Assembly (NCBI GenBank): GCA_963729115.1
Contig: CAVSMR010000027.1
Location: 434,001-498,000, forward strand
Reading direction: 5' to 3'
DNA length: 64,000 nt
DNA from: Actinophytocola sp963729115
GTDB taxonomy: Bacteria; Actinomycetota; Actinomycetes; Mycobacteriales; Pseudonocardiaceae
The translations under genes and the position numbers were made by a program. Positions 24,688-32,896 of this stretch are shown in pieces (the stretch's first letter is position 1; each line of letters starts with the position of its first letter). Below the pieces are notes generated by a model. The model had not been told where the DNA came from. It saw only the letters and a program-made list of their open reading frames with translations, and did not search any database.

Positions 24688-25522
24688 CGCGCGTAGCTCC
24701 TACGCCGAGCACGGATACTTCCTCATCCGGGGTGCGCTCCAGCCCGCGGAGATCGACCACTACGCCGGCCAGATCACCGATGTGTACCGGGAAGCGACCG
24801 AGAACGGCGTGCCCGACAAGCAGTTGCTGGAGGGCGCGCACAGCATCCGCGTGCGCAACATCATCGGCCGGCGGATGAGCCTGGGCGCGCTGGTCGATCA
24901 CCCCGGGTTCTTCCCCGTCCTGCTCGACCTGATGGGGCCCTACCTGCGACTGGTCGGCTCGGAGGGTTTCGTGCGCGACGCGGCGGAAGCGCCGATGGTG
25001 CGGTTCCACACCGATGGCGGCCCGTCCATGCAGATGACGACCGTCGACCACACCGCTCGCGCGCTCCAGACGAAGGTGCAGATCTTCCTCACCGATGTCG
25101 ACGAGCCCGACCACGGGAACTTCATGTTCATCCCCGGCAGCCATCGGCGGCGGCCCAGCCGCACGGAGTACGGCTGCTTCATCCCGGAGGCGAACGAGAA
25201 CCTCGAGTCGGGAACGCTGCCGGAAGGCGCCGTGCAACTCCACGCCAAGGCGGGCGACGCCGTGGTGTTCCCCTACTCGCTCTGGCACGCGGTCGCACCG
25301 AACCGGCACGGCCGGACCCGGCGCTCGATCATCCTGCGGTACGGCCAGATGTGGCACCAGCCGTTCGACTTCGTGCCGAGCAACCCGCTCGACTACCGGC
25401 AACTCACCCGCAGGCAACGCCGGATCCTCGGGGAGGTCGACGACAACGACTTCAACCCCTGGTACAAGCCGGCCAACCAGGTCGAGATCATGACCGCCGA
25501 CGCGGAGCGGGCGATGGCGTGA
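24665..25522 (+). CDS. PhyH-family Fe(II)/2-oxoglutarate dioxygenase
   Basis: 285 residues from ATG 24665 (AAGGAG upstream). The facial triad reads H115-x-D117 (RFHTDGG) and H208 (SLWHAVAPN), with arginines at 217-220 (GRTRR) to bind 2-oxoglutarate. Phytanoyl-CoA-dioxygenase relatives hydroxylate small phosphonates: PhnY-star acts on 2-aminoethylphosphonate, and other 2OG enzymes act in dehydrophos and fosfazinomycin routes. Hydroxylation or desaturation of a phosphonate intermediate is therefore likely. The gene overlaps its successor by four bases (GTGA). Confidence 0.88.
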   Translation: MDANLLADARSSYAEHGYFLIRGALQPAEIDHYAGQITDVYREATENGVPDKQLLEGAHSIRVRNIIGRRMSLGALVDHPGFFPVLLDLMGPYLRLVGSEGFVRDAAEAPMVRFHTDGGPSMQMTTVDHTARALQTKVQIFLTDVDEPDHGNFMFIPGSHRRRPSRTEYGCFIPEANENLESGTLPEGAVQLHAKAGDAVVFPYSLWHAVAPNRHGRTRRSIILRYGQMWHQPFDFVPSNPLDYRQLTRRQRRILGEVDDNDFNPWYKPANQVEIMTADAERAMA

Positions 25523-26370
25523 GGTCCCCGTCGACCTGGCACGCGTCCGCGGCATTCCGGTACGGCATCTCGGTCTTCGAGGGAATCCGGGCCGACCGGA
25601 ACCGGGCAGGCACCGTCGTGCTCCTGGGCGGCGCGCCACACCTCGGGCGCCTGCGAGCCTCACTGCACGGGCTGGGCATGCCCTCGCGGGAGCACGACGC
25701 CGGACACCTGGCCGAGATCGCGGAGGTCGTCGCGCGGAAGCCTCCTGCCTGCCCGTTCGGCGTGCGGATCTTCGCGTACATCTCGTCCGCCGGTGTCCTC
25801 AGTGACGAGGTCGACTACGTCTACGACACCGTCGACCTCAGTGCCTACGGCCCCGCGCACGCACCCGCGCTGCTGATGGGGGAGTTCCGCAAGCACGCCG
25901 AGGGCGGGTTGCCGCCGTGGATCAAGTCACCGAGCACGTACACCACCGTGCGCAGGGCGTTGCTTGCCGCCCACGACCAAGGAGCCGACGACGTGCTGTT
26001 CCGCAACGAGTGGGGGCGGGTCACCGAGGCGACCCGGTCGAGCGCGATCTTCGTCACCGACGGTCGCTGCCTGGTCCCGCCCCTGCGCGAAGGCGTGCTC
26101 GACGGGATAACCCGGCGGACAGTGGGAGTCCTGGCGCGTCGCCTCGGTATCGAGTGGGTCGAGGCCGAGATCTCCCCGGCGGAGGCTGCTGGCGCGACCT
26201 CCATCCTGCTGGCGAGCTCGTCGCTCGGCCTGCGGCCCGCGGGCTCGTTGAACGGCCGGGACCTGCCGGTCTGCCCGACCGCCGAGCGGTTGCTGCACGC
26301 CTACCGCGAGCACGCGACGGAGCTCGGCGCCGAGGCGGGAAACATCGAACTGCCGCTGGAGGCACGATGA
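25519..26370 (+). CDS. Class IV PLP aminotransferase (IlvE/branched-chain type)
   Basis: 283 residues from GTG 25519, which overlaps the previous stop. Fold-type IV features: SVFEGIRA near residue 18-25, PLP lysine K136 in WIKSPSTY, E160 in GRVTEATRSS, and the phosphate-cup segment LREGVLDGITRRTV. The N-terminus is about 20 residues shorter than housekeeping IlvE. It transfers an amino group to a 2-oxo acid, possibly a phosphonylated keto acid or an amino acid to be joined to the phosphonate. It is one of two aminotransferases in the operon. Substrate unknown. Confidence 0.88.
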   Translation: MRSPSTWHASAAFRYGISVFEGIRADRNRAGTVVLLGGAPHLGRLRASLHGLGMPSREHDAGHLAEIAEVVARKPPACPFGVRIFAYISSAGVLSDEVDYVYDTVDLSAYGPAHAPALLMGEFRKHAEGGLPPWIKSPSTYTTVRRALLAAHDQGADDVLFRNEWGRVTEATRSSAIFVTDGRCLVPPLREGVLDGITRRTVGVLARRLGIEWVEAEISPAEAAGATSILLASSSLGLRPAGSLNGRDLPVCPTAERLLHAYREHATELGAEAGNIELPLEAR

Positions 26371-27179
26371 CATCGGTCGTCCGTACCGGCACCACCCGCA
26401 GCGTCGAGCTCGCCGGCGAGCTACGGCGGCTGGCCCTCACGCTCATCCGGGACGGCGGTTCCGGGCACCCCGGCGGCTCACTGTCCATTGCGGACATCCT
26501 CGCCGTGCTCTTCGCCCATCGCGGTGGGAGCCGGCGGCAACGGGTTCTCCTGTCCAAAGGGCACGGTGCGCCGGCGCTGTACGCCGCCATGATGCTCACC
26601 GGACAGCTCCAGGCCGACCCGGGCGGGCTGCGCCGGCTCGGGTCGGCCCTGCAGGGGCACCCCGACCGCCGGTTCTGCCCCGAGCTGGAGATCAGCTCGG
26701 GATCGTTGGGGCAGGGTGCTTCGATCGCGGTCGGACTCGCCCACTCGATGCGCCTGCGGTCCTGCCGCGACGAGGTCGTCACGATCCTCGGTGACGGTGA
26801 GCTCCAGGAGGGCCAGGTCTGGGAGGCGGCCATGGCGGCCGCGCACTTCGGCCTGCCCAACCTGGTCTGGGTCGTCGACGCGAACGGGGTCCAGCACGAC
26901 GGCATGGTCCGCGACGTGATGTCGCTCGGCTCACCCGCGGCGATCGCCAACCGGTTCACCGCGTTCGGATGGACGGCCACCGTCGTCGACGGGCACGACC
27001 ACGATGCGCTCGAGGAGGCCCTCCTGTCCGCGCAGCCCACCGCCGGGCCCAGATGCGTGGTGGCCGAGACCGTCAAGGGCAAGGGTGTCCCGTTCATGGA
27101 AGGCGATCCGGCCTGGCACTCGCTGGCGTCGCCGCGACTGCTGACGGAGTACCTCGGGCAGGGGACGGCTGATGCGTGA
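26367..27179 (+). CDS. Transketolase-like subunit 1 (ThDP pyrophosphate domain)
   Basis: 270 residues from ATG 26367 (ATGA overlap). It equals the N-terminal third of transketolase: GSGHPGG (31-37), SKGH (63-66), and the ThDP/Mg motif G142-D-G...N173 (LGDGELQEGQ and VVDANGV). It needs the next gene's product to complete the active site. Split transketolases occur in archaea and in some specialised pathways; the phosphonothrixin pathway uses a heterodimeric ThDP ketotransferase. Here the pair could move a two-carbon ketol unit onto phosphonoacetaldehyde, an aldehyde made by this cluster (inference). Confidence 0.92.
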   Translation: MTSVVRTGTTRSVELAGELRRLALTLIRDGGSGHPGGSLSIADILAVLFAHRGGSRRQRVLLSKGHGAPALYAAMMLTGQLQADPGGLRRLGSALQGHPDRRFCPELEISSGSLGQGASIAVGLAHSMRLRSCRDEVVTILGDGELQEGQVWEAAMAAAHFGLPNLVWVVDANGVQHDGMVRDVMSLGSPAAIANRFTAFGWTATVVDGHDHDALEEALLSAQPTAGPRCVVAETVKGKGVPFMEGDPAWHSLASPRLLTEYLGQGTADA

Positions 27180-28083
27180 CGCGTACGGTGCGGCCTTGAC
27201 CGACCTCGTCCCCCGGTCCGGCGACATCATGGTTCTCGACGCCGACAACGCGACGTCGACGCGGACGAACGTGGTCGCCGACCGGTGGCCGGCGCAGTTC
27301 CTCAACGTCGGCATCGCGGAACAGAACATGGTCGGCATCGCCGCGGGGCTGGCCCTGGACGGCCGGGTGGTCCTTGCCAACGCGTTCGCCGCCATGCTCA
27401 ACCGCGCCTTCGACCAGGTCGTCAACAGCGTCTGCTACCAGAACCTGTCGGTGACGCTGGTCGGCCACTACGCGGGCATGTCCGCCGGCCCGGAGGGGGC
27501 CGTGCACCACAGCCTCTTCGATCTCGGTTTGATGGCTCAGCTGCCCGGGATGCGGGTGGAAGCACCCGCGTTCGACGACGATGTCGCGACGTGCCTGGAC
27601 CGGGCCGTCTTCGGTGCGGGCCCGAGCTACCTGCGGCTGGCGCGCAACCCGGTGGGGGAGGCGCCCGACCCGGACGCGGGTTCCCTGGCCACCGGCTGGC
27701 GGCTGTGGGGGCCGGGCGACGCGCCGATCCTGATCCTCACGCACGGCGCCACCGCGGCGGAGGCCCTCGCCGCGCAGGCCGGTCTGGACGAGTGCGGGAT
27801 CGCGGTGGACGTGCTCGCGGTCAACCAGCTGGCGCCGGTACCCGACGAGCTGGCGGTCCGGCTCCTGGGTCGTGAACTGCTGGTGACCGCGGAGGAGCAC
27901 GCTTCGCGGTCCGGCCTCGGCGGCGTCGTGCGGCGAATCGCTCCCCGCTCCTGCCAGGAAGTCAGCCTCGGGGTGGACGGCGTGTTCACCGAGAGCGGGT
28001 CCTGGGCCGAGCTGCAGGCCAAGTTCGGCGTTCACCGCGACGTTCTCGCCCATCAGGTCAAGCTGCACTGGTCGGAGGAGTAG
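27172..28083 (+). CDS. Transketolase-like subunit 2 (pyrimidine-binding and C-terminal domains)
   Basis: 303 residues from ATG 27172, overlapping its partner by eight bases. It contains the pyrimidine-binding domain with the catalytic glutamate E50 in GIAEQNMVG, the dimer-interface segment YAGMSAGPEGAVHH, and a C-terminal transketolase domain (LLVTAEEHASRSGLGGVV). Together with subunit 1 it forms a full transketolase- or 1-deoxyxylulose-type enzyme. The tight overlap implies balanced translation of the two subunits. The donor (a ketose phosphate or a 2-oxo acid) cannot be told from sequence. Confidence 0.92.
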   Translation: MRDAYGAALTDLVPRSGDIMVLDADNATSTRTNVVADRWPAQFLNVGIAEQNMVGIAAGLALDGRVVLANAFAAMLNRAFDQVVNSVCYQNLSVTLVGHYAGMSAGPEGAVHHSLFDLGLMAQLPGMRVEAPAFDDDVATCLDRAVFGAGPSYLRLARNPVGEAPDPDAGSLATGWRLWGPGDAPILILTHGATAAEALAAQAGLDECGIAVDVLAVNQLAPVPDELAVRLLGRELLVTAEEHASRSGLGGVVRRIAPRSCQEVSLGVDGVFTESGSWAELQAKFGVHRDVLAHQVKLHWSEE

Positions 28084-28087
28084 GAAC

Positions 28088-29353
28088 ATGGATACCGACG
28101 GCAAGGTGATACCGAGGAGTCCGTCCGTCACGCGCAGGCAGGTCGTTCGCGCGGCGGGGAACCACCTGGTCACCGCGGACGGAGACCGGGTGCTGGACCT
28201 GGTGTCCGGTTCCATGACCGCCAACTTCGGGTACTCGAACCCGGACGTCGTGGCGGCGATGACGCGGACCGGGCACGAACTCCCGTACGTGCATGACTCG
28301 CGCGGCAGTTTCGCCGCACAGCTGGAGCTGGCGCAGCGGCTGGTCGAGGGCGCTCCGCTGGCAGACCCTCGGGCCTACTTCACCGTCAGCGGCAGCGACG
28401 CGGTCGAGGCCGCCATCCGGCTCGCGGTGCTCCACCAGGCCGTGCACGGCCGGGGCGAACGGACGCGGGCGATCGGCATGTCCGGCGGTTTCCACGGCTC
28501 CACGCTGGGCGCGCTGCAGGTCACCGGAACGGCCCGGGTGACCCAGTCCTACGAGGCGTACCTGGGTGAGCGACTGCTGCTGCCGTTCCCCGGCGACGAC
28601 GCCGTCCCGGATCAGTGCCTCGCCTCGCTTCGCGAGACATTCGCCCGTGCCGCCGGCAAGCTCGCGGCCGTCGTCATCGAACCGGTGGTCGCGAACGGGT
28701 CGGGGACCCTGCCGCTGCCCGCCTGGTACGTGTCCGAGCTCGTCCAGCTGTGTCAGGCCCGGGACATCCTGATCATCGCGGACGAGATCACCACGAGCCT
28801 CTGGCGGTGTGGCGCCAAGTTCACCTCGCCGCTCGTCGGGCTGCGCCCAGACATCGTCTGCGTCGGCAAGGGACTCGGGGTCGGGTACGCGGCGATCTCG
28901 GCGGTGCTGGCCTCGGGCAGTGTCGCCGAGTCCGCTGTCCGGGGTGGCAAGCTGCTGGGGCACAACTACAACAGCCACCCGATCGCGGTGGCCGCCGCCC
29001 TGGCTGTCCTCGACAAGACGACCGACCCGGCCTTCGAACGGTCGCTGGACGCCCTGGCGGCGAGCTTCGACACGACGCTGCGCGACGTCGTGGCGAAGTC
29101 GCCCACCGCCGTCTCGTATCGCCGGGTCGGGCTCCTCGCGTCGATCGACATCGCCTCGGCCAGGACCAGCGACACGATCGCGAACACCTTGTGGAGCAGC
29201 GGTGACCTCCTCGTCCTCGCCGGTCGCAGAGCACGCAACGGCAGCGGCGCCGCGCACCACCTGACGCTTGCTCCGTCGTTCGTCACGTCGGCCGAAGAGC
29301 TCGACTTCGCCAGTGCCAGCCTTGTCGCCCACCTGACCGAGCCCGAGGAGTGA
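28088..29353 (+). CDS. Class III PLP aminotransferase
   Basis: 421 residues from ATG 28088. Fold-type I, class III features: SGSDAVEAAIRLA (101-113), the GGFHGSTLGAL segment, D232 in ADEITTSLWR and the PLP lysine K261 in VGKGLGVGY. Family members include ornithine, 4-aminobutyrate and 2-aminoethylphosphonate:pyruvate-type transaminases acting on terminal aldehydes or ketones. In this cluster it probably aminates phosphonoacetaldehyde or the C4 ketophosphonate formed by the transketolase pair, giving the amine substrate for the AurF-type oxygenase (inference). It overlaps the enolase gene by four bases. Confidence 0.9.
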   Translation: MDTDGKVIPRSPSVTRRQVVRAAGNHLVTADGDRVLDLVSGSMTANFGYSNPDVVAAMTRTGHELPYVHDSRGSFAAQLELAQRLVEGAPLADPRAYFTVSGSDAVEAAIRLAVLHQAVHGRGERTRAIGMSGGFHGSTLGALQVTGTARVTQSYEAYLGERLLLPFPGDDAVPDQCLASLRETFARAAGKLAAVVIEPVVANGSGTLPLPAWYVSELVQLCQARDILIIADEITTSLWRCGAKFTSPLVGLRPDIVCVGKGLGVGYAAISAVLASGSVAESAVRGGKLLGHNYNSHPIAVAAALAVLDKTTDPAFERSLDALAASFDTTLRDVVAKSPTAVSYRRVGLLASIDIASARTSDTIANTLWSSGDLLVLAGRRARNGSGAAHHLTLAPSFVTSAEELDFASASLVAHLTEPEE

Positions 29354-30624
29354 CGAACGTGTCCGAGCGGGGAACGATCCGCGGGGTCGAGGCGCGGGGC
29401 GCCTACGACTCCAACGGCGACGCGACCATCGAGGTGACCGTGGAGCTCGCCGACGGCACGGTGGCCGCCGGCCTGGCCCCCAGGGGCTCCAGCACCGGCC
29501 AGTTCGAGGCGCTGCACCTGGAGGACCAGCCGGCGCAGCCGTCCCTCCGCGCCGTCGAGCCGGCCCTCGCGGCCCTCCGTGACCACGTGGCGCCGGCGCT
29601 GCGCGGAGTCGACGCCTACGACCAGCGCGCTGCCGACGCCGTCCTGGTCGGTCTCGACGACGGCTGGTCTCGATCGAAGGTCGGCGGCAACACGATGGTC
29701 GCCACGTCGTTGGCCGTGCTCGAGGCGGCGAGCAGGTCACGGCGGACCAGTCCGTACGCGCACCTGCGAGAGCTCGTCGGGCGGGCCGGGCCGGCTGCCA
29801 CCACCCCGATGATCAACCTGATCGACGGTTCCGCGGCGGCCGGCAGCCACGTGTTCCACCACGAGTTCCTCGTGTACCGCCCGGCCGGCTCCCCGGCGAG
29901 CACCGAGACCTTCGTGGCGAACGCGATCCGGATGCGCAGGCTGATCGAGGACAGGTTGCTGGCCGCGGGGGTGCCGGTCGGATCGAGCAAGCAAGGGGCG
30001 CTCTCGCTGTCCCTGGCCGACGTCACGGAGGGCCTGGCCGAGATCATGCGCGTTGCCGACATCCTGGGGCTGCTCCCGGGGGAGGACTTCGCGATCGGCC
30101 TCGACATGGCCGCGGCCGATGTGTTCGACCACGGCAGGTACGCGTTCGGGTGGTTGCCGGAGCCCATGACCGCGGCGGGCCTGGAGCCCGAATACCGGCG
30201 CTGGGCGGCGGACTATCCACTCGGCTACCTCGAGGATCCCTACACCGACGACGATCACCGATCCTTCGCGGCGTTGGCCGACGCGCTCGCCCCGGTCATC
30301 GTCGCCGGCGACGACCTCTACGCGTCCAACCCCGAGCGGATCGCGCAGGGAGCCGGCGCGAACTGGTCGAACGGTTGCGTCCTCAAGCCCAACCAGGTCG
30401 GCACCGTGTGGCAGGTGGTCGAGTCCGCCGAGATCGCGCGCAAGGCCGGCATGACGGTGCTGCTCTCCCAGCGCTCCGGGGAGAACGGGTCGGACTTGAT
30501 CTCCCATCTCGCCTGCGCCGTTGGCGCTTCCTACGTCAAGTGCGGTGGGACGAGCCGGATGGACCGGGTCGCGAAGATCAACGCCCTGCTCCAGCTCGCC
30601 CACGAACAGGGATCTCCGGAATGA
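29350..30624 (+). CDS. Divergent enolase homologue
   Basis: 424 residues, full enolase length, from GTG 29350. Retained: substrate loop RGSSTG (45-50), E172 (HHEFLVY), Mg ligands D252, E295 and D321, K346 (the general base in enolase) and K397. Lost: the loop histidine is A163 (IDGSAAAG instead of INGGxHA), the proton-donor loop VGDEGG is absent (VGSSKQG, 210-216), and the His of SHRSGE is Q374. It is thus unlikely to turn over 2-phosphoglycerate. The phosphinothricin cluster also has an enolase homologue, implicated in carboxyphosphonoenolpyruvate formation. A pathway enzyme acting on a phosphonate is the best reading; a resistance enolase is less likely. Confidence 0.93.
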   Translation: MTNVSERGTIRGVEARGAYDSNGDATIEVTVELADGTVAAGLAPRGSSTGQFEALHLEDQPAQPSLRAVEPALAALRDHVAPALRGVDAYDQRAADAVLVGLDDGWSRSKVGGNTMVATSLAVLEAASRSRRTSPYAHLRELVGRAGPAATTPMINLIDGSAAAGSHVFHHEFLVYRPAGSPASTETFVANAIRMRRLIEDRLLAAGVPVGSSKQGALSLSLADVTEGLAEIMRVADILGLLPGEDFAIGLDMAAADVFDHGRYAFGWLPEPMTAAGLEPEYRRWAADYPLGYLEDPYTDDDHRSFAALADALAPVIVAGDDLYASNPERIAQGAGANWSNGCVLKPNQVGTVWQVVESAEIARKAGMTVLLSQRSGENGSDLISHLACAVGASYVKCGGTSRMDRVAKINALLQLAHEQGSPE

Positions 30625-31163
30625 CTCGCACGGTGAACAGCGTGGTGATCCTGGGGGTCGACGGCGCGGGGAAGACGACACAGGCCACCCGCCTCGCCGG
30701 GAGGCTCGCCGAAGCGGGCGTGCGCACACAGCTGTACACCCGCTCGGCCGGGGTGCGGCTCACCGATCCGCCCGAGGCGCGGACGGAGCGGGCGATCGAG
30801 GTGGCGGCTGCCATCCGTGACTCGATGGCGGCCGTGCGCGGCGACGGCCTGTGGGTGGGCGACCGCTTCTCGCTGTGCCACTACGCCGTCGACCGCCTCT
30901 GCCCGGAACAGTGTGAGCCCGACCTGCGTGCGGCGTTCGCCGCGGTGCCGCCCCCCGATGCCGTGGTGTGGCTGGACGTACCGGTGACCGAGGCCCGGCA
31001 GCGGATCATGCGACGGGGAGAGGACGAGGAGACCGTGGAGTACCTGACCGCGCTGCGAGAGGCGTACTGGTCGCTTCCCGAAGCGTCGGAGTACCTCGTC
31101 GTCGACGGCACGGCACCGGTGGCCGAGGTGCAGGCAACGATCAAGCGCAGGATCGGCCGGTAG
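30621..31163 (+). CDS. Thymidylate-kinase-like P-loop protein 1
   Basis: 180 residues from ATG 30621 (ATGA overlap). P-loop GVDGAGKTT (12-20) and the DR motif in VGDRFSLCHYAVD place it in the thymidylate kinase family, with a lid-like RRGEDEET. The nucleotide-binding DRY/S pattern is altered (DRFSLCHY), and the protein is shorter than dTMP kinase. A small-molecule kinase acting on a phosphonate or a nucleotide-phosphonate conjugate is likely. A second, diverged copy follows directly. Confidence 0.85.
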   Translation: MTRTVNSVVILGVDGAGKTTQATRLAGRLAEAGVRTQLYTRSAGVRLTDPPEARTERAIEVAAAIRDSMAAVRGDGLWVGDRFSLCHYAVDRLCPEQCEPDLRAAFAAVPPPDAVVWLDVPVTEARQRIMRRGEDEETVEYLTALREAYWSLPEASEYLVVDGTAPVAEVQATIKRRIGR

Positions 31164-31766
31164 ATGTCGTTGGCGGCACAACACATCGCGTTCGCCGGCA
31201 TCGACGGCAGCGGGAAGACGACGCAGGCCCAGCTGCTGGTGGGGCGCCTGAACACCGCCGGCTGGTCGGCGAAGCTCGACACGAGCAAGGACGAGTTCGC
31301 CTTCGACGTCCTGCGGGCGACCATCGGGACGGGCGACTGGGGACAGATCCGCGAAGTCGTCGGCCACGCGACGATGGACCTGCTCGGCGCGCTCCAGTGG
31401 GCCCGCAGACGCACGTCCGCGGCGGCCATGACGGCCGCGGGCCTCAGCGTGGTCTCGGACCGGAGCGACCTCTGCCGGATCGTCCTGGCCATGTCCGTCG
31501 GCCGGCGTCTCCCGGAACACGTGCAACAGGTCCTGTCCTTCGGTGGGCGACCCGATCTCACCGTGTGGCTCGACGTCGACCCGGCCGAAGCGCTGTCCAG
31601 GATCCACGCGCGCGGCCTCGACACCGAGCCACCGGCGCAGCTGGTGGCCATGCGGGACGCGTACGAGCAGCTGCGCACCGAGGCGTCCCTCGTCCGGGTC
31701 GACGCCGCCGGGCGTGATGCCGAGGTGGCGGCCAGGGTCTGGGCCGCGGTAGCCGGACGATCCTGA
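31164..31766 (+). CDS. Thymidylate-kinase-like P-loop protein 2
   Basis: 200 residues; the ATG follows the preceding stop with no gap. P-loop GIDGSGKTT occupies residues 12-20, the same position as in the neighbour, but the remaining identity is low. The DR motif is VSDRSDLCRIVLAMS. The TMK lid arginines are only partly visible (HARGLDTEPP). The tandem arrangement recalls two-step phosphorylation of fosfomycin by FomA and FomB, though those belong to other families. Roles in activation or self-resistance are both possible (inference). Confidence 0.83.
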   Translation: MSLAAQHIAFAGIDGSGKTTQAQLLVGRLNTAGWSAKLDTSKDEFAFDVLRATIGTGDWGQIREVVGHATMDLLGALQWARRRTSAAAMTAAGLSVVSDRSDLCRIVLAMSVGRRLPEHVQQVLSFGGRPDLTVWLDVDPAEALSRIHARGLDTEPPAQLVAMRDAYEQLRTEASLVRVDAAGRDAEVAARVWAAVAGRS

Positions 31767-31811
31767 ATGCGGGCAGTCGGAACAGCCCACGGACTGGCAA
31801 AGGAGAAGCCG

Positions 31812-32318
31812 ATGGCGAGCCGGGGATACGGCGCGGCGCTGCTGGATGCGCTGGCAGGGCGCGGGTTCACGCACGCGACGGGCGTGCCGTGCTCCTTCCT
31901 GGCGGAGGTCTTCGGGATCCTGGAGTCCGGTGCGTCCAAACTGGACTACCTGATGGCGAACCGGGAGGACAACGCGCTGGGCCTCGCGTCCGGACTGGTC
32001 CTGTCCGGACATCGGCCGGTGGTCCTCATGCAGAACTCGGGGCTGGGTTACTGCATGAACGTCCTCACCTCGTTCACGATGATCTACGGCGTGCACCTGC
32101 ACCTCGTCGTCAGCTGGCGGGGGCACGCGGACGACGCGGTCGAGCACGACGTGATCGGGGCGACCCTCCCGGAGCTCCTCGCCCTCTACCGCGTCCGGAC
32201 CATCGTCCTCGACGACTCGTCGCAGGACTGCGCGCTGGATGGGATCGCGCGGTTCGCGTCGCACCCGTCGAGCGACGGACCGGTCGCGCTGCTCGTGCAG
32301 GGCGGGATGGCCGCATGA
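31812..32318 (+). CDS. Phosphonopyruvate decarboxylase, alpha subunit
   Basis: 168 residues from ATG 31812, chosen over the in-frame ATG at 31767 because AAAGGAG lies six bases upstream. It corresponds to the N-terminal (pyrimidine-binding) half of ThDP-dependent phosphonopyruvate decarboxylase: FTHATGVPCSFLAEVF, the ThDP-activating glutamate E52 in ANREDNALGLASG, and VVLMQNSGLGY. It needs the beta subunit for activity. The enzyme removes CO2 from phosphonopyruvate to give phosphonoacetaldehyde, making the unfavourable PepM reaction irreversible. The two-gene form resembles sulfopyruvate decarboxylase ComD/ComE. Confidence 0.93.
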   Translation: MASRGYGAALLDALAGRGFTHATGVPCSFLAEVFGILESGASKLDYLMANREDNALGLASGLVLSGHRPVVLMQNSGLGYCMNVLTSFTMIYGVHLHLVVSWRGHADDAVEHDVIGATLPELLALYRVRTIVLDDSSQDCALDGIARFASHPSSDGPVALLVQGGMAA

Positions 32319-32896
32319 TCCACATTCCCGCGGCGTTGCGGTGCCTCGTCGAGATGTTCCCGCACGCCTATGTCGTCTCCAGTTGCGGTTACATCTCCCG
32401 AGACCTGCTGGCAGCAGGAGACCGCCGGAACAACTTCTACCTGGTCGGCTCCATGGGCATGGCCGCCCCGATCGCCGCGGGCATCTCCGCCGGCGCTCCG
32501 GACCGTGACGTGATCGCCCTCGACGGGGACGGATCGTTCGCCATGAACCTCGGCGGCACGATCCTCGCCGCGCGCCACGGCAGGCGGCTGCTGCACGTCG
32601 TGCTCGACGACGGTGTCCACGCCAGCACCGGTGGCCAGCAGACGCTGCGGCCGGACGACCTGATGGACCTGGCGGACGGGGCGGGCTACGCGACGGCGGC
32701 GGAGATCGCCTCCCTCGACGCACTCCGCTCGAAAGCGGACTTCCCGTCCCAGCCCGCCCTCTGGCACCTGCGATGCCATCGCCGCGACTACCCGATCGGC
32801 CCGCGGCTGCGGCTGCCTCCGACCGAGCTTCGAGCACGCTTTGCCCGCGCGATCACCAACGGAACCGAAGAGAGTCAGGAGTGTTCTGGGGTATGA
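32315..32896 (+). CDS. Phosphonopyruvate decarboxylase, beta subunit
   Basis: 193 residues from ATG 32315 (ATGA overlap with alpha). It corresponds to the C-terminal, pyrophosphate-binding half: VGSMGMAAPIAAGIS (44-58), the ThDP/Mg motif DGDGSFAMNLGG beginning at G71, and VVLDDGVHASTGGQ. The usual NN of the motif is DD here. With the alpha subunit it makes a complete decarboxylase. The stop codon overlaps the start of pepM (ATGA), coupling decarboxylase and mutase synthesis. Confidence 0.93.
   Translation: MIHIPAALRCLVEMFPHAYVVSSCGYISRDLLAAGDRRNNFYLVGSMGMAAPIAAGISAGAPDRDVIALDGDGSFAMNLGGTILAARHGRRLLHVVLDDGVHASTGGQQTLRPDDLMDLADGAGYATAAEIASLDALRSKADFPSQPALWHLRCHRRDYPIGPRLRLPPTELRARFARAITNGTEESQECSGV

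Noticed and set aside
26367..28083. Assignment of the cluster to phosphonothrixin because of the heterodimeric ThDP enzyme
   Set aside because: That pathway, as I know it, also uses an acetolactate-synthase-type enzyme and does not go through phosphonoacetaldehyde; here a phosphonopyruvate decarboxylase, an N-oxygenase and aminotransferases are present and no acetolactate synthase is.
29350..30624. The enolase homologue as a resistant second enolase protecting against an enolase-inhibiting phosphonate such as SF2312
   Set aside because: Three catalytic positions are missing, so it could not replace the housekeeping enolase. The idea of an SF2312-like product is also not supported by the carbon skeleton expected from these enzymes.
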